Of a DNA stretch of 64,000 nt, positions 1 through 16,025 are shown one piece after another. The position numbers and the translations under genes are program-made. The stretch is from positions 1,984,001 through 2,048,000 of the forward strand of contig NZ_CP038462.1 in the NCBI RefSeq assembly GCF_004777465.1. Direction: 5' to 3'. The notes below the pieces were generated by a model. The model did no database searches. It was given only the letters and a program-made list of their open reading frames with translations, and had not been told where the DNA came from. Positions within the stretch are counted from its first letter, which is position 1, and every line of letters begins with the position of its first letter. The DNA is from Nocardioides daphniae (GTDB lineage: Bacteria; Actinomycetota; Actinomycetes; Propionibacteriales; Nocardioidaceae).

Positions 1-2312
1 GGCCGGGCGACCATCGAGCAGCTCGAAGGCTACGGCCGTGACCTGCTCGAGGCTGTGGCCCACCTCGACGAGCAGGGGCTCTTCCACCGCGACATCAAGC
101 CCGCCAACCTGGCGATCTCGCCCGACCCGGCACCCGCAAGCCGCGGCTGACGCTCTTCGACCTGTCGTTGGCGCGTGAGCCGCTGGACAACACCACCTCG
201 GGCACGCCCGGCTACCTGGACCCCTACTTGTCGCAGCGCCGTCAGTACGACCGGGCCGCGGAACTCTGGTCGGTGGCGGCAACTCTCTTCGAGATGGCGA
301 CGGGCAACCCATTGTGGTGGCCCGAGGGAACCAACGGTCCGTTGACGCCCGACGAGGCGCCGGTGGTGATGTCCACCAGCTTCGAGGACGCGGTGGCCGA
401 GCCACTCACCGACTTCTTCCGCCGGGCGCTGGCCCCGAAGGCGCCCGAGCGTTACGCGGGCGTCGCGGAGATGGCGCAGGCCTGGGCGGCGGTCTTCGCC
501 GATCTGGATGCCGGCACCGACGGCGCCGGGGGCGACGACGAAGCGGCAGCTGCCGCCTCGCTCGCCACGCCGCTCAACAGTGCGGGACTGAGCGCCCGGG
601 CACTGTCGGGCGTGCTGCGGCTCGACGTGTTGACGGTCGGCGACCTGCTCGGCGTGCCGCCTCACCGGATCAACGCCGTGCGTGGCCTGGGTGAGCACTA
701 CCGCAAGGAGATCCAGAGGCGGATCCGCGAGTGGCGTGAGCGTCTCAGCGCACCCTCGAGCGTCGAGGTCGTCCCGGGCCGCGGCGTCGAGGGTGTGGTG
801 CGGGTGCTGTTGCAGGTGCCGTCGAGCTCGAAGTCCGACCAGACCCCGCTGCGAGCCCTCGTCGGGCTGGACCACGAGCCCGGTCCCACGCCGCTGTGGC
901 CGACCGTCGCCCAGGCCGCGGAGCACGCCGGGGTCAGCCAGGATGCGATGACCTCGGCGCTCAACCGAGCCGCGAAACGGTGGGCCAAGCTCGACTCCGT
1001 GGCCCAGGTCCGCGCAGACCTGGTCGCCCTGCTCGCCGGCGACGGTCGTGTGATGACGCTGACTGAGCTGGCGGTGGCGCTGGCCGGGCGGCTCGGCTCC
1101 CAGCTGGAAGGCACGGCGCGCCGTGACCACTCCGTAGCGCTGATCCGCGCCGCCCTCGAGGTCGAGGAACGGGAGGACGAGCCCCGGCTGACCATCCGAC
1201 GCCCCTCCCCCGGCGCGACCCCGTTGGTGGCGCTGACCGAGTCGGCCCAGACGGACCCCACCGCCCCAACCGGCGAGCGCGCGCACCTGTCGGCCGACGC
1301 GCTCACGGAGATCGCCGTGGCCCTGGGGCGGCGCGCCGACGACCTGGTCGCCGACGGGGTCGTGCCCGCGGCCCGGGCCCGCGCCGACCTGCGCTCCCTC
1401 CTGCCCCCCGCCCAGGACCGACTGGTCGAGCTGAGCGACGAGCGTCTGGTGCGGCTCGCCGCGGCGACCTCCACCACGGCGGCAGTCTCTGGCTTCGGCG
1501 AGCTCTACCCGCGCAGCCTGCCGGTCGCCGACGCGATCGACCATGCACTGCGCGGCCGACCGGGGCGAGTCATCTCGGAGATGTGGGTGCGCCGCCGCGT
1601 CTTTTCTCGCTTCCCCGACCTGGCGGCGACGATCCGAGCCACCCCGAGCTCGACCCGCTGGTGCTGCAGGCCCTGCCGGGCATGGCCTGGAACGGCACCG
1701 AGTACGCCGCCCGCGACACCACCGACGTCTCCCAGTCGGTCACCGGTTACGCGACCAGCGTGGCTTCCACCTCCGCCGTCGAAGTGGACCGCACATTGCG
1801 TACGTCCCTGCGGACGCACGCTCCCGTCGCCCTGGCCGTGGCGCCGCACCGCTACCTCCAGGCGATCGACAGGCTGGCGTCCCTCTACGACGTCGAGGTC
1901 GTGGACGTCTCGCTCATGGTGGTGGAGACCAGTCGGGCGTTGGCGGCCGATCAGGAGGTGCCGTGGGAGGTCGTGCTGGAGGCCGACGCCGCGGAGCACG
2001 ACTCCTTCGACTGGGAGCAACTGACCTCCTTGGTGCGTGAGGCGCTCGAGCCCGGTGGACCGAGGCGATCGCCACTCAGCGGCCAGTGCTGGTAGTGAAT
2101 GCCGGCCCGTTGGCGCGCTACGGCATGCGCGACCACCTCTCCGACCTGCTCGACGTCGGCACCCCGCGCCCGGCCGCCCGCTGGCTGCTGGTAGCCCGCG
2201 ACGGTTCCATGGCCGTGCCCCACCTCGAAGGACAGCCGGTGCCGCTCGGCCCTTCCGGTGTCCTCGACCTGCCCTCCCATCTCGACCTGGCCTCACCCAC
2301 AGGAGTCACTGC

Positions 2313-2316
<4 letters not shown>
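1..2316 (+). CDS. pglW: PglW-like Ser/Thr protein kinase of BREX type 2 (5' end missing, frameshifted)
   Basis: This is the 3' part of a large protein kinase whose first half lies before the window. The kinase catalytic loop HRDIKPANL is read at about 90-120 and an activation-segment-like TSGTPGYLDPY follows near 200-230; the remaining ~650 residues are helical with no motif I recognise. In BREX type 2 (Pgl) systems PglW is the kinase needed for defence. The next gene, pglX, starts inside the stop codon (GTGA at 2313-2316), so the operon is translationally coupled. The frame breaks near 137, 1635 and 2055; on either side the protein continues sensibly, which suggests missing or extra single bases in the read rather than a dead gene. 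Identification rests on the kinase motif plus the exact pglX-Y-Z-brxD-brxHI order downstream. Confidence 0.85.
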
Positions 2317-5919
<3,603 letters not shown>

Positions 5920-5976
5920 CACCCAGCCCTTCCTGACCAGCGCACCCACCTCCGTACGAGATCCGTGGAGAACCCC

Positions 5977-8900
5977 GTGACCGCACCCGACCCGCAGCTC
6001 CTGCTCGCCGACGCCATCCACGTGCCCGAGCAGGTGCACGCCGACGACTTCGTGCTCCAGCTGCACCGTGGCGTCGACGCCGCGACCCGCACCTGGAGGA
6101 CTACGTCGTCACGCCGGCGATCGCGACGTCCTTCGACCAGGCGCTGGGTCTGGTGCAGTCCGCGCTGGCCCAGGGGTCGTCGAAGGGCACCTTCATCCAC
6201 GGCTCGTTCGGTGCCGGTAAGTCGCACTTCATGGCGGTGATGCACCTGCTGCTCACTGGCAACGTCGAGGCGCGTGCCCTGCCCGGCCTCCAGGCGTCGG
6301 TGGCCAAGTATGCGCCCGTGCTGGAGAAGAACCTGCTGGCCGTCGACTACCACCTCCTCGGCAAGAAGTCGTTCGAGGAGGCGCTCTACACCGGCTACCA
6401 GCAGACCGTGAGCCGGCTGCACCCCGAGGCTCCGCTGCCGGTGCTGCACAAGTCCGACGGCATCCTCGACGACGCCGCGTCGCTGCGCGCCCGGATGGGC
6501 GACGAGTCGTTCTTCGCCGGCCTCGGCGGCGCGGAGACCGGCGCCGGCAAGTGGGGCAAGCGAGCCGCCGGTTGGAGCGCCGAGACCTACGACGCCGCCG
6601 CGGCCAAGCCGGCCGAGCACCCCGACCGGGAGCGGCTCGTCCGCGCGCTCGTGGCGGCCTACTACAAGGCGTCGGTCGCCACCCGGGAATGGTTGGAGAT
6701 CTCCCAGGGGCTGCGCGCGATGGCCCAGCACGCCAAGGACCTCGGCTACGACGGAGTCGTGCTCTTCCTCGACGAGTTGGTGCTCTGGCTGGGTCAGCAC
6801 CTCGGCGACATGGCCTTCATCCAGGCCGAGACCTCCAAGGTCGCCAAACTGGTCGAGTCCGAGATGGGCGTGCTGCCCGTGCCGCTCATCTCCTTCGTCG
6901 CCCGCCAGCGTGAGCTCAAGGACTTCCTCGGCGGCAGCGGCGTCGGCGCCGAACAGGTCGCGCTGGGCCAGTCGTTCCAGTGGTGGGAGGACCGCTTCGA
7001 CAAGCTCACCCTGCAGGCCACCGACCTGCCCGAGATCGTCCACAAGCGACTCCTGCAGCCCACCAGTGACCTGGGCCGGGTCTCGCTGCAAGCCGCCATC
7101 AGCCGGGTCAAGGGCAACCCCGTGGCGTGGCGCTACCTGCTCGACGACGAGGCCGGCTCCGGAGAGGTCGACTTCACCAAGGTCTACCCCTTCTCCCCCG
7201 CCCTGGTCGACGCGATGGTCGCGCTCTCCTCCCTCATGCAGCGCGAGCGCACCGCGCTCAAGCTGATGAGCGAGCTGCTCGCCGCCGGCCGCGACGAGCT
7301 GACCGTCAGCGACGTGATCCCCGTCGGTGATCTCTTCGACGTCGTCGTGCTGGGCGATGCCAAGCCGCTGACCGACGCGATGAAGCGCCACTTCCAGCAC
7401 GCCGAGACGTTCTACCGGCGCAAGATGCGGCCCTACCTGCTCAACAAGCACTCCCTGACCGAGGAGACGGCGGCCGCGCTGCCGCGGACAGCGCCGTTCC
7501 GCACCGAGGACCGGCTCGCCAAGACCCTCCTCATCGCCGAGCTGGTGCCGGAGGCGACCTCGCTGAAGAACCTCACCGCGGCCAAGCTGGCCGCCCTCAA
7601 CTTCGGCACCGTCGTCTCCTTCGTGCCCGGCCAGGAGCACCAGCAGGTGCTCGCGTGGGTGCGCGAATGGACCAGCGAGTTCGGCGAGGTCACCATCGGC
7701 GCCGGTGCCGACCCGCTGATCAGCATCCAGCTCTCCGGGGTCGACTACGACTCCGTGCTCGAGCACGTCCGCAACGAGGACAGCACCGCCAACCGACGCA
7801 AGCTCCTGCGCGACCTGCTCATCGAGGAGCTCGGCGTCACGGTGCAGGGCGGGCTGATGGCCGAGTTCCAGCACCACCACGTCTGGCGCGGCTCCCGACG
7901 CACCGCCGACCTGGTGTTCGGCAACATCCGCGACGTCCACAGCGTCAGCGACCAGGCCCTCACCGCCGAGGGCGGACGGTGGCGCGTCGTCATCGACTAC
8001 CCCTTCGACGACTCCCCCGAGCACGGCCCCAACGACGACGTGGTCCGCATGTCCGAGACCCGCGACCGCCTCGAGAGCACCACCGTGGCGTGGATCCCGC
8101 ACTACCTCTCCACCCAGCGGATGGACGACCTCGGCAAGCTCGTGCTGCTCGAATACCTGATGACCGGCGACCGGTTCGCCCAGAACTCCGAGCACCTGCC
8201 GATGGCCGACCGTGAACCGGCCCGCATGCAACTCGACAACCAGCGCAAGAACCTGCGCGAGCAGCTGCGCGGCGCGCTGCGCCAGGCATACGCCGTGCAG
8301 ACCGGCACCGACGACAACCTCGGCGCTCGCGTCGACGCCGGTGACTCGTTCGTGACGTTGGTGCCCGGCTTCCGGCCCCGCACCCCGCAGGCCACCAGCC
8401 TCAAGGGCGGTCTCGACGAGGTGCTCGCCCAGGCGCTGGACCAGCAGTATCCCGACCACCCGCGGTTCGAGCCCGGTGAGCGGGAGGTCACCCGCACCCA
8501 GCTGGGTCACACCCTCGACCTCGTCCGCAAGGCCATCGACGCCGGTGGCCGACTCGACGGCATCGAACGCGGCAAGGCCACCGTCGCCCGGCCCATCGTG
8601 GCGGCGCTCGGACTGGGTGAGCTGCGGGAGAACGTGCTCGCGGTCAAGAAGGAGAACTTCCGCTGGTGGACCCAGTTCACCCAGTGGGCTGCGGGAGCCG
8701 GCGGCTCCCCCGACGTCGCGACCCTGCGCAGCCACCTCGCCGGGCACGGCATGACCACCGAGGTCGAGAACCTGCTCATCCTCACCTGGGCCGCCCTCGA
8801 CGACCGCCAGTGGCGCCGCCATCAGGCCCCCGCCGCCACCCCCGAGGTGGGATCCGTCGCCAACGACCTGGTGCTGGTGCCTGCAGTGCTGCCCGACGCG

Positions 8901-9647
8901 GAGCTGTGGGACCTCGCGCTCGGGCGCGCCGGGAAGGTCTTCGGCGTCCCCCGTGAGCACGTGCTCAGCGCCGCCGCCGTCGGTCGTCTCGGCAGCGCGG
9001 TCCGCCAGAAGGCCATCGACTGGCGCACCGCCGCCTCCGACCTGGTGGGCGAGCTGGAGAAGCACGCAGGCGTGCTGGGCCTCGACCCGGCCGCGGTCGA
9101 CGGACGGCTAGCCACCGCCCGACGCGGACGCGACCTCGTCGAGGCGCTCGCCAGCCGCAGCGACGCAGGCGTCGTGGTCGAGACCCTCGGTGGGTTCGAC
9201 CTGCCCAAGGAGCCCCAGGCGCTCGCCAAGTCGCTGAGCTCGGCGCACACCGTGGTCGCCTCGCTGCGGGGGGCCGCGTGGGACCTGCTCAGCCAGGTCG
9301 ACGCCTTCGACACCGACGGGTCGGTCGCCGCGGCGCTGCACGCCGCAGCGCGCGCGGAGGAGCTGCACAACCCGCTCGCACCGGCGCTGCACAAGGCCCG
9401 CACCGAGATCGTGGCGCGCCTGCCCAAGGGGCCGACTCCCTCGCCGCCGGGGCCGACCCCGCCCGGTCCTACCCCGCCCGTCCCCCCGCGCCCGGGGCCG
9501 ACGCCGCCACCGGCGTCGCACCCGGACGACGTCGTCCTCGAGATCAGCGACGACGCCTCGCTCGACGACGTCGCCGCCCGGCTCCGAGCCGACTTCGCCA
9601 AGAAGCAGCCGGGCAAGACCTTCCGGGTGCGATGGGGCTGGGAGTGA
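5977..9647 (+). CDS. pglY: PglY-like ATPase of BREX type 2 (one frameshift)
   Basis: About 1,220 residues. A Walker A motif (GSFGAGKSHF) lies near residue 75, followed by a Walker B-like LFLDELVLWL near 6763-6790. This matches PglY/BrxC-type large P-loop proteins that are essential in BREX. The C-terminus carries a proline-rich linker (about 9430-9515) before a short terminal domain. GTG 5977 is preferred; GTG 5965 in the same frame is an alternative. The reading frame is lost near 6090 (ATR then LEDYVVTPAIATSF in another frame), between the start and the P-loop; one base is probably missing in the read. It is 57 nt downstream of pglX and 34 nt upstream of pglZ, consistent with one operon. 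Confidence 0.9.
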
Positions 9648-9681
9648 GCGTGCCGGAGATGCCAGTGCCGGAGAAGACAGA

Positions 9682-12373
9682 GTGAGCGCCACCCTCAAGG
9701 GCGCCACCGCGCCGGTCGAGCCGGGCTACGTCCGCCAGCGTGCCACGGCCCTCGTGCGCCACCACGACCCCCACGCCCGCGTGCTGGTCCTGCACGCCGT
9801 GCCGCAGTGGTCGGGCGAGCCCTCCTTCACCGTTGAAGGGGCCACGGTGCACGTGCGCGCCTGTGCGTCGCAGCTCGCGGTGCTCGACGCGTACGCCCAG
9901 CTCCCCGAGAGCTACCTCGTCGTCCTGACCGACCGGACCGCCCAGGACCTGGGCGACGCCGTTCTGCTGCGGGCCTGGCGACGGCGCGTCGAGATGCCCG
10001 ACCTGTGGCAGGCGGTGCCGGCGCTCTTCGGCGCGACCGGCTGCTCGCGTGAGCTCCACCGTGTCGGCACCTGGGCGCCAGCCGCCCTGCTCAGCCACGT
10101 GCCGCCCGACGGTTGGCCGCCCGCCCGTGGCGTCGAGGTCACCCCCGACCACGCCCTGGGCAACCTGCTCACCCACCTGCTCGGCCGCTCCCTACCGGAG
10201 ACTCCCGATGCCTCCCTGGTGCTGACGACGCTCGACACCCCGGCCGCCCGCAGCCGGTGGCGGAACGTCGACCCCACCCTCCGGGCCGAGCTCACCGACT
10301 GGGCCGAGAACCGCCTCGGCGTCGACGTCGGCTTCGGGCTGCGCGCCGGAGCCGACCCCAGCCCCGTCACTCCGCTGGCGGTCGGACTGGCCATCGACAC
10401 GCTGTGGGATCGACACGCCAGCGGTCAGGCACGCGGCCCCGCCATGGGTCGCCTGCTCGAGCGTCACCTGGGTGGGCGCCAGCTCTCCGTCGAGGCCGCC
10501 CAGCGCATCGGCGCCTCGTGTGCTGCCGTCGTACGCCAGCAGCTCGCCGTCAATGCCGCGCACGCCGCCGACGCCCGCCGCACCCTCGCCCAGGCCGAAG
10601 CCGTACTGGCCGACCTCGGCTGGCCGGAAGGCGCCGAGCACTCCGACCTGCTGCCCGCCGGACTCACGGCACGCCTGCGTGCCCTGGGTGAAGTCCTGGG
10701 GCAGGGGTCCGAGGCCGCGGAGGCGGCGCTCAGCCAGGTCAACCAGCATGTGCTGGCGCACCAGGAGACACCCGCCTTGGTCGCGGCCCGGATGGCCGTG
10801 CGGCTCGCCCGCTGGCTGGAGACCACCGAGCCCGCCTGCCCCACGCTCAGCCACTCGTTGAGCCGGCAGGTGCGCGACGGTGCGTGGGTCGACCGTGCGG
10901 TCAACGCCGTGTGGAACGGCTCCGACGATGGGGTCCTCTCCCAGCAGTACGCCACCCTGCTGGCCCAGGTCGCCGCCCGTCGCCAGACCCGGGACCGGGT
11001 CGCCGCCGAGCAGCTCGCCGTGCATGCCGCCGCGCCGCATCCGGTCGAGGGCAGTGTGCCGGTCGAACGTGTCCTGGCCGAGGTGGTTCAGCCCTGGCGC
11101 TGCGGCGACGGCGTCCTGCTGGTCGTGCTCGACGGCATGAGCACCGCCGTGGCCTCCGAGATCGCCGAGAGCGCCGGCGAGCTGGGCCTGGCCGAGTGGG
11201 TGCCGGTCTCCGGCACCCGCATGAGCGCACTCGCGGCGCTGCCCTCGCTGACCGAGATCTCGCGTGCGTCACTGCTGTCGGGTGAGCTCACCACCGGTCA
11301 CGGCCCGGCGGAGAAGGTCGGCTTCGCGAAGAAGTTCCCCGGCGCCCCGCTCTTCCACAAGGACGACCTGCGGGCCGGTGCCGGCGCCCAGCTGCCCGAC
11401 CCGGTTGCGGACGCCATCGACGACACCGCCGGGAAGCCCGTCGTCGGCGTCGTCCTCAACACCATCGACGACACCCTGCACAAGCAGGACGTCAGCGCCA
11501 TGCAGTGGACCCTCGACCGCCTCGCCCCGCTCCGGCCGCTCCTCTCCGCGCGCGCGCGCGGCGGGACGTACGGTCGTGCTCACCGCCGACCACGGTCACG
11601 TCGTGGAGCACGCCACCGAGGCCCGGCCCGGCACTGCCTCGCGGTGGCGTACGCCCGACAGCGGCCCCGTGGGTGACGGTGAGGTCCTGGTGCGGGGCCC
11701 GCGCGTGCTCAGCGAAGGCGGCGAAGCGGTGCTGCTGTGGCGTCCCGACGTGCACTACGGCCGTCGGCACCCCGGCTACCACGGCGGTGCCAGCCTGGCC
11801 GAGGTCACCGTGCCCGTCATCGTGCTGCAGCGGGCCTTCACCAGCAGCGGCGAGCAGCCCACCGGACCGAAGGGCTGGGTGGCCGCACCGCCCCAGGCAC
11901 CCGAGTGGTGGAACGAGCCCGTGCGTGCCGTCGAGGCGACGGCCCCGTCCGTGACGCCGAAGGCTGTCACCAGGAATCGCGCCACGCCGGCACCCGACGC
12001 CAGCCAGGACGCCCTCTTCGACGTCGCCCCGCTCGACGCCGAACCCCAGGCCCCCACCGCCACCGAGCGGGACGTCGTCGACGCCGTGCTCGCCACCACC
12101 GTCTACCGCAACCAGGCGGCCCGCGCGGGACGGCGACGTCCCGCGGACACCGTGGTGGCAGCCGTGCTGCGTGCCCTCGTCGCGCGCGGCAACCGGGCAC
12201 ACCGCGACACCATCGCCGCTGAGGCCGGGATCGCCGCCCACGCCGTGGAACCGACCCTGGCGGCCATCAAGCGCATCGTCAACGTCGACGGCTACGCCGT
12301 GCTCGAGGATGACGCTGACCGGGTGAGCGTGAAGCTCGACGTCGCGCTGCTGCGCGACCAGTTCGGGATCTGA
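9682..12373 (+). CDS. pglZ: PglZ-like protein, alkaline-phosphatase superfamily, BREX type 2 (one frameshift)
   Basis: About 897 residues. The second half has the metal-binding signatures of the alkaline phosphatase superfamily PglZ domain: LLVVLDGMS near 11115-11140, and TADHGHVVEH near 11580-11615. PglZ is the core marker protein of all BREX classes and contacts the methylase; its chemistry is not settled. GTG 9682 follows pglY by 34 nt. The frame slips near 11555 inside an alternating CG run (11546-11560) and resumes as AGRTVVLTADHGH, so an error in that low-complexity run is the simplest explanation. The C-terminal ~130 residues include a small helical region that resembles a winged-helix fold, but this is only an impression. 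Confidence 0.93.
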
Positions 12374-12388
12374 CTGGAAGGTGAGTCA

Positions 12389-13705
12389 GTGCAGATCAGC
12401 CCACGGCGACGTCAGGAGATCGTCGACGCGCTACGCCGCGGCACGGTGCCACAGCAGGGGCTCGACGTCATGGCGGTCGGGCTCGACCGTTTCGAGACGG
12501 CCATCGACGACGAGCTGCGCTCCGTCGGCAACGGCGGCGCACAGTTCAAGGCGGTGCGCGGCGAGTACGGCTCCGGCAAGACGTTCTTCTCCCGCTGGCT
12601 GACCGAACGGGCCAAGACCGCCGGCTTCGCCACCGCCGAGGTGCAGATCTCCGAGTCGGAGACACCGCTGCACAAGCTCGAGACCGTCTACCGCCGCATC
12701 GTCGACTCGATGTCGGCGCCGTCCTTCCGCGACGTCATCGACGGCTGGTTCTTCGTGCTCGACGGCGATGCTCGCGAGGCCGGCGCCGACGACGTCTCCG
12801 AGGCCACCGAGCAGCTCCTCGAGCAGCGCCTCTCCGCCGTCAGCGCCCAGGCGCCTGCGTTCGCCCAGGTGCTGCGGGCCTACCGGCGTGCCATCGCCGA
12901 GGGCGACCGGGGGCACGCCGACGCGCTGCTCGCCTGGCTCGGCGGCCAGCCGCACGTCTCCGCCGCCGTCCGGCGCTCCGCCGGGGTGCGAGGCGACATC
13001 GACCACTTCCAGGCGTTCGGGTTCCTGCAAGGCCTGCTGACCGTCCTCCGCGACTCCGACTACCAGGGGCTCGTGCTAGTGCTCGACGAGGTCGAGACGC
13101 TCCAGCGAGTGCGCTCCGACATCCGGGAGCGGTCCCTCAACGCCTTGCGGCAGCTCATGGACGAGGTCGACGGTGGCCGTTTCCCCGGTCTCTACCTGCT
13201 GATGACGGGCACACCGGCCTTCTACGACGGCCCGCAGGGAGTGCAGCGCCTGGCTCCGTTGGCTCAGCGGCTGCACACCGACTTCGGCGACCCGCGCTTC
13301 GACAACCCCCGGGCCGTACAGATCCGGTTGCACGGCTTCGACTCCAGCAACCTCGTGGAGCTCGGCACTCGGGTACGCGACATCTACGCCCAGGGGGCGT
13401 CGGACCCAGTGAGGATCACGTCGGTCGTCGACGACGACTACGTCTCGCTGCTGGCCTCTGCCGTTACCGGTGACCTCGGCGGTCGCACCGGGGTGGCGCC
13501 GCGCCTCTTCCTCAAGAAGTTGGTCGCCGACGTGCTCGACCGGGTCGACCAGTTCGCCGACTTCGACCCGCGTCGTGACTACGCGCTGACCGTCACCGAC
13601 CTCGAGCTGACGCCGGCAGAGCGGCAGGCGGCGGCGCTCGGGCGGCGGCCCGAGCCGGTGAGCAGGGCCGACGAGATCGACCTCGACATCGATCCGGAGT
13701 CCTGA
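12389..13705 (+). CDS. brxD: BrxD-like P-loop ATP-binding protein (DUF2791-type), BREX type 2
   Basis: 438 residues, uninterrupted. The N-terminus has a Walker A (GEYGSGKTFF at about 12553-12585) and a Walker B-like LVLDEVETLQ around 13075-13105, an AAA/ORC-like ATPase arrangement. BrxD is a type-2-specific BREX component. GTG 12389 is supported by GGAAGG at 12376-12381. The stop shares one base with the start of the helicase gene (TGATG at 13703-13707), so the two are coupled. The frame is intact throughout, unlike its four upstream neighbours. Confidence 0.9.
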   Translation: MQISPRRRQEIVDALRRGTVPQQGLDVMAVGLDRFETAIDDELRSVGNGGAQFKAVRGEYGSGKTFFSRWLTERAKTAGFATAEVQISESETPLHKLETVYRRIVDSMSAPSFRDVIDGWFFVLDGDAREAGADDVSEATEQLLEQRLSAVSAQAPAFAQVLRAYRRAIAEGDRGHADALLAWLGGQPHVSAAVRRSAGVRGDIDHFQAFGFLQGLLTVLRDSDYQGLVLVLDEVETLQRVRSDIRERSLNALRQLMDEVDGGRFPGLYLLMTGTPAFYDGPQGVQRLAPLAQRLHTDFGDPRFDNPRAVQIRLHGFDSSNLVELGTRVRDIYAQGASDPVRITSVVDDDYVSLLASAVTGDLGGRTGVAPRLFLKKLVADVLDRVDQFADFDPRRDYALTVTDLELTPAERQAAALGRRPEPVSRADEIDLDIDPES

Positions 13706-15798
13706 TGGCCTCCAAGGCTACGACGCTGAACCCGGCGATCGAGTTCCACGTCGTCAACGACCTGGGGTGGCCGCGACTCCGGCCGCTGCAGGAGGCAGCG
13801 ATCGAGCCCGTTCGCTCCGGGGCGGACTGCATCCTCATCGCCCCGACCGCGGGCGGGAAGACCGAAGCCGCCACCTTCCCGATCCTCTCCTCGATGGTCG
13901 AGGAGGACTGGCGCGGCCTGACCGTGCTCTACGTGACTCCCCTGCGTGCCCTCCTGAACAACTCGCACCCCCGCATCGAGAAGTACGGCGCCTGGCTCGG
14001 GCGTACGGTCGGGCTCTGGCACGGCGACGTCGGCGACGGCCCACGCCGCGGCATCCTCGCCGAACCGCCGGACATCTTGTTGACCACGCCCGAGTCGCTC
14101 GAGGCGATGCTGGTCTCACGGCGGGTGGACCACGACCGGTTCTTCGGCAACCTGCGCACCATCGTCATCGACGAGTTGCACTCGTTTGCCGCCTCCGACC
14201 GCGGCTGGCACCTGCTGGGGATCCTCGCGCGGCTGGAGCGGGTCGCCGGCCGGGACATCCAGCGCGTCGGTCTCTCCGCCACGGTCGGCAACCCCGAGGA
14301 GATCGGACGCTGGTTGCAGGGTGACCCGGGTCGTGAGTTGCGGGTCGTCACCGAGGAAGGGGCCGCCGGCGCTGCCGAGCCCGACGTCACGCTCGACTTC
14401 GTGGGCTCGGAGGCCAACGCCGCCAAGGTGATCGCCGCGTTGCACCGGGGCGAGAAGCGTCTGGTCTTCTGCGAGTCGCGGCGCAAGAGCGAACACATCG
14501 CCCGGGCCCTGCGCGACATGGGCGTGGAGACCTTCGTGTCGCACTCCTCCCTCTCCGCGGACGAGCGACGACGCAGCGAACAAGCCTTCGCCGAGGCGCA
14601 GAACACCGTCATCGTCGCCACCTCGACGCTCGAGTTGGGCATCGACATCGGCGACCTCGACCGGGTGATCCAGGTCGACGCGCCGCGCACCGTGGCGTCG
14701 TTCCTCCAACGGCTGGGGCGCACGGGACGGCGGCCGGGTACGGTGCGCAACACCCTCTTCCTCGCCACCGACAGCGGGGCCTTCCTGGAGGCGGCGGGGC
14801 TGTTGCTGCTGTGGCGACGCGGCTATGTGGAGCCGGTGCTGCCGCCACCACACCCTCAGCATCTCGTCGCGCAGCAGCTGTTGGCGCTGGCGCTCCAGGA
14901 GGGTGCTTTCGATGCGACCGCCTGGCACGCGTGGTGGGGTGGGGAGGCGGCCGCGAGTGGCCTGATGAGCGGGGCCGAGGACGTACTGGCTCATCTGCGG
15001 GCCGAAGGGTTCCTCGTCGAGGACTCCGGGTCGCTGATGATCGGCCCTGCCACGGAGAAGGCCTTCGGTCGCCGGCACTTCATGGACCTGCTGTCCTCGT
15101 TCGCTGCCGAGCGGGAGTTGAGGGTGGTGGCCGGCACCACGGAGATCGGGTTCATTTCGCCGTTGGCGCTCCCCCGGCCCGACGACAAGGGCGAGGAGAA
15201 GGCCATCCTCATGAACGGCCGCGCCTGGCACGTCGAGAACGTCGACTGGCAACGATTCGTCGTGCACGTCAGTCAGGTCTCCCAGAAGGCCGACGTCCGG
15301 TGGCAGAGCGGCGCCGTCGCGCTGTCCTTCGAGTTGATGCGCGCCCAGCGTGATGTGCTGCTCGGCGAAACCCCGGACGTACCGCTCACGCAGCGCGCCC
15401 AGCAGCGGCTCGACTCGGTGCGCGAGCGCCGCGGACACGAGGTGTCTGACTCGGGGCTGGTCGTCGAGCGCGCAGGACCCGACGTCCACCTGTGGACGTG
15501 GGCCGGGCTCAAGGCCAACGAGACCCTGCGCGCAGCACTGGGCGGCCCCGAGGGGCACTCCTACAACGACGTCATGGTGATTCGCGGGCTCGATGACGCG
15601 GGCGCCATCAACCGTGTGGACGTTTCTGACGCGGTGCCTGACATTCCGGAAGCGATGGCCGAGGAACTGAAGTTTGCTGCGGCCCTGCCGCGTGAGGAAG
15701 CGGTGCGGGTGCTGGCAGAGAGGTTCACAGACGGGATGGGAGCTGGACGCATCACCGAGCAGCCGCTGGTGTACCGCCAGCACGGAAGCGAGTCCTGA
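13705..15798 (+). CDS. brxHI: BrxHI-like superfamily 2 helicase (Lhr-like), BREX type 2
   Basis: 697 residues, uninterrupted. Motif I APTAGGKTEA, motif II DELH (IDELHSFAASDRGWH), motif III LSATVG and motif VI QRLGRTGRRPGT are all present in order within the first ~350 residues, and the C-terminal half resembles Lhr-type helicases. A DNA helicase with these features closes the canonical BREX type 2 operon. ATG 13705 overlaps the brxD stop by one base. No further BREX gene follows: the strand changes and the next cluster converges on this gene. Confidence 0.92.
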   Translation: MASKATTLNPAIEFHVVNDLGWPRLRPLQEAAIEPVRSGADCILIAPTAGGKTEAATFPILSSMVEEDWRGLTVLYVTPLRALLNNSHPRIEKYGAWLGRTVGLWHGDVGDGPRRGILAEPPDILLTTPESLEAMLVSRRVDHDRFFGNLRTIVIDELHSFAASDRGWHLLGILARLERVAGRDIQRVGLSATVGNPEEIGRWLQGDPGRELRVVTEEGAAGAAEPDVTLDFVGSEANAAKVIAALHRGEKRLVFCESRRKSEHIARALRDMGVETFVSHSSLSADERRRSEQAFAEAQNTVIVATSTLELGIDIGDLDRVIQVDAPRTVASFLQRLGRTGRRPGTVRNTLFLATDSGAFLEAAGLLLLWRRGYVEPVLPPPHPQHLVAQQLLALALQEGAFDATAWHAWWGGEAAASGLMSGAEDVLAHLRAEGFLVEDSGSLMIGPATEKAFGRRHFMDLLSSFAAERELRVVAGTTEIGFISPLALPRPDDKGEEKAILMNGRAWHVENVDWQRFVVHVSQVSQKADVRWQSGAVALSFELMRAQRDVLLGETPDVPLTQRAQQRLDSVRERRGHEVSDSGLVVERAGPDVHLWTWAGLKANETLRAALGGPEGHSYNDVMVIRGLDDAGAINRVDVSDAVPDIPEAMAEELKFAAALPREEAVRVLAERFTDGMGAGRITEQPLVYRQHGSES

Positions 15799-16025
15799 GG
15801 GGCGCCTCCCCGTCTCCCGCTGCCCCCGGGAAGCACCACTGGTAACGGGCTCATTCATAGGCCCACTTGCGTCGGTGGCAATCCCTAGACTCCGCGCAGG
15901 GGACCAGGCGAAGGGCCACGTCCGAGAAGCGCCAAGGGTGCATACGCGTTGGGAGATCCAGCTTGTCAGCACGACGGAGCCGACGACGCTTTCGCCGCCA
16001 CCTCAGGGAGCCGTGTTCCAGCGCT

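Noticed and set aside
15799..16025. Possible further BREX gene after brxHI
   Set aside because: Only 227 nt, no frame with family features, and the next gene is on the opposite strand.
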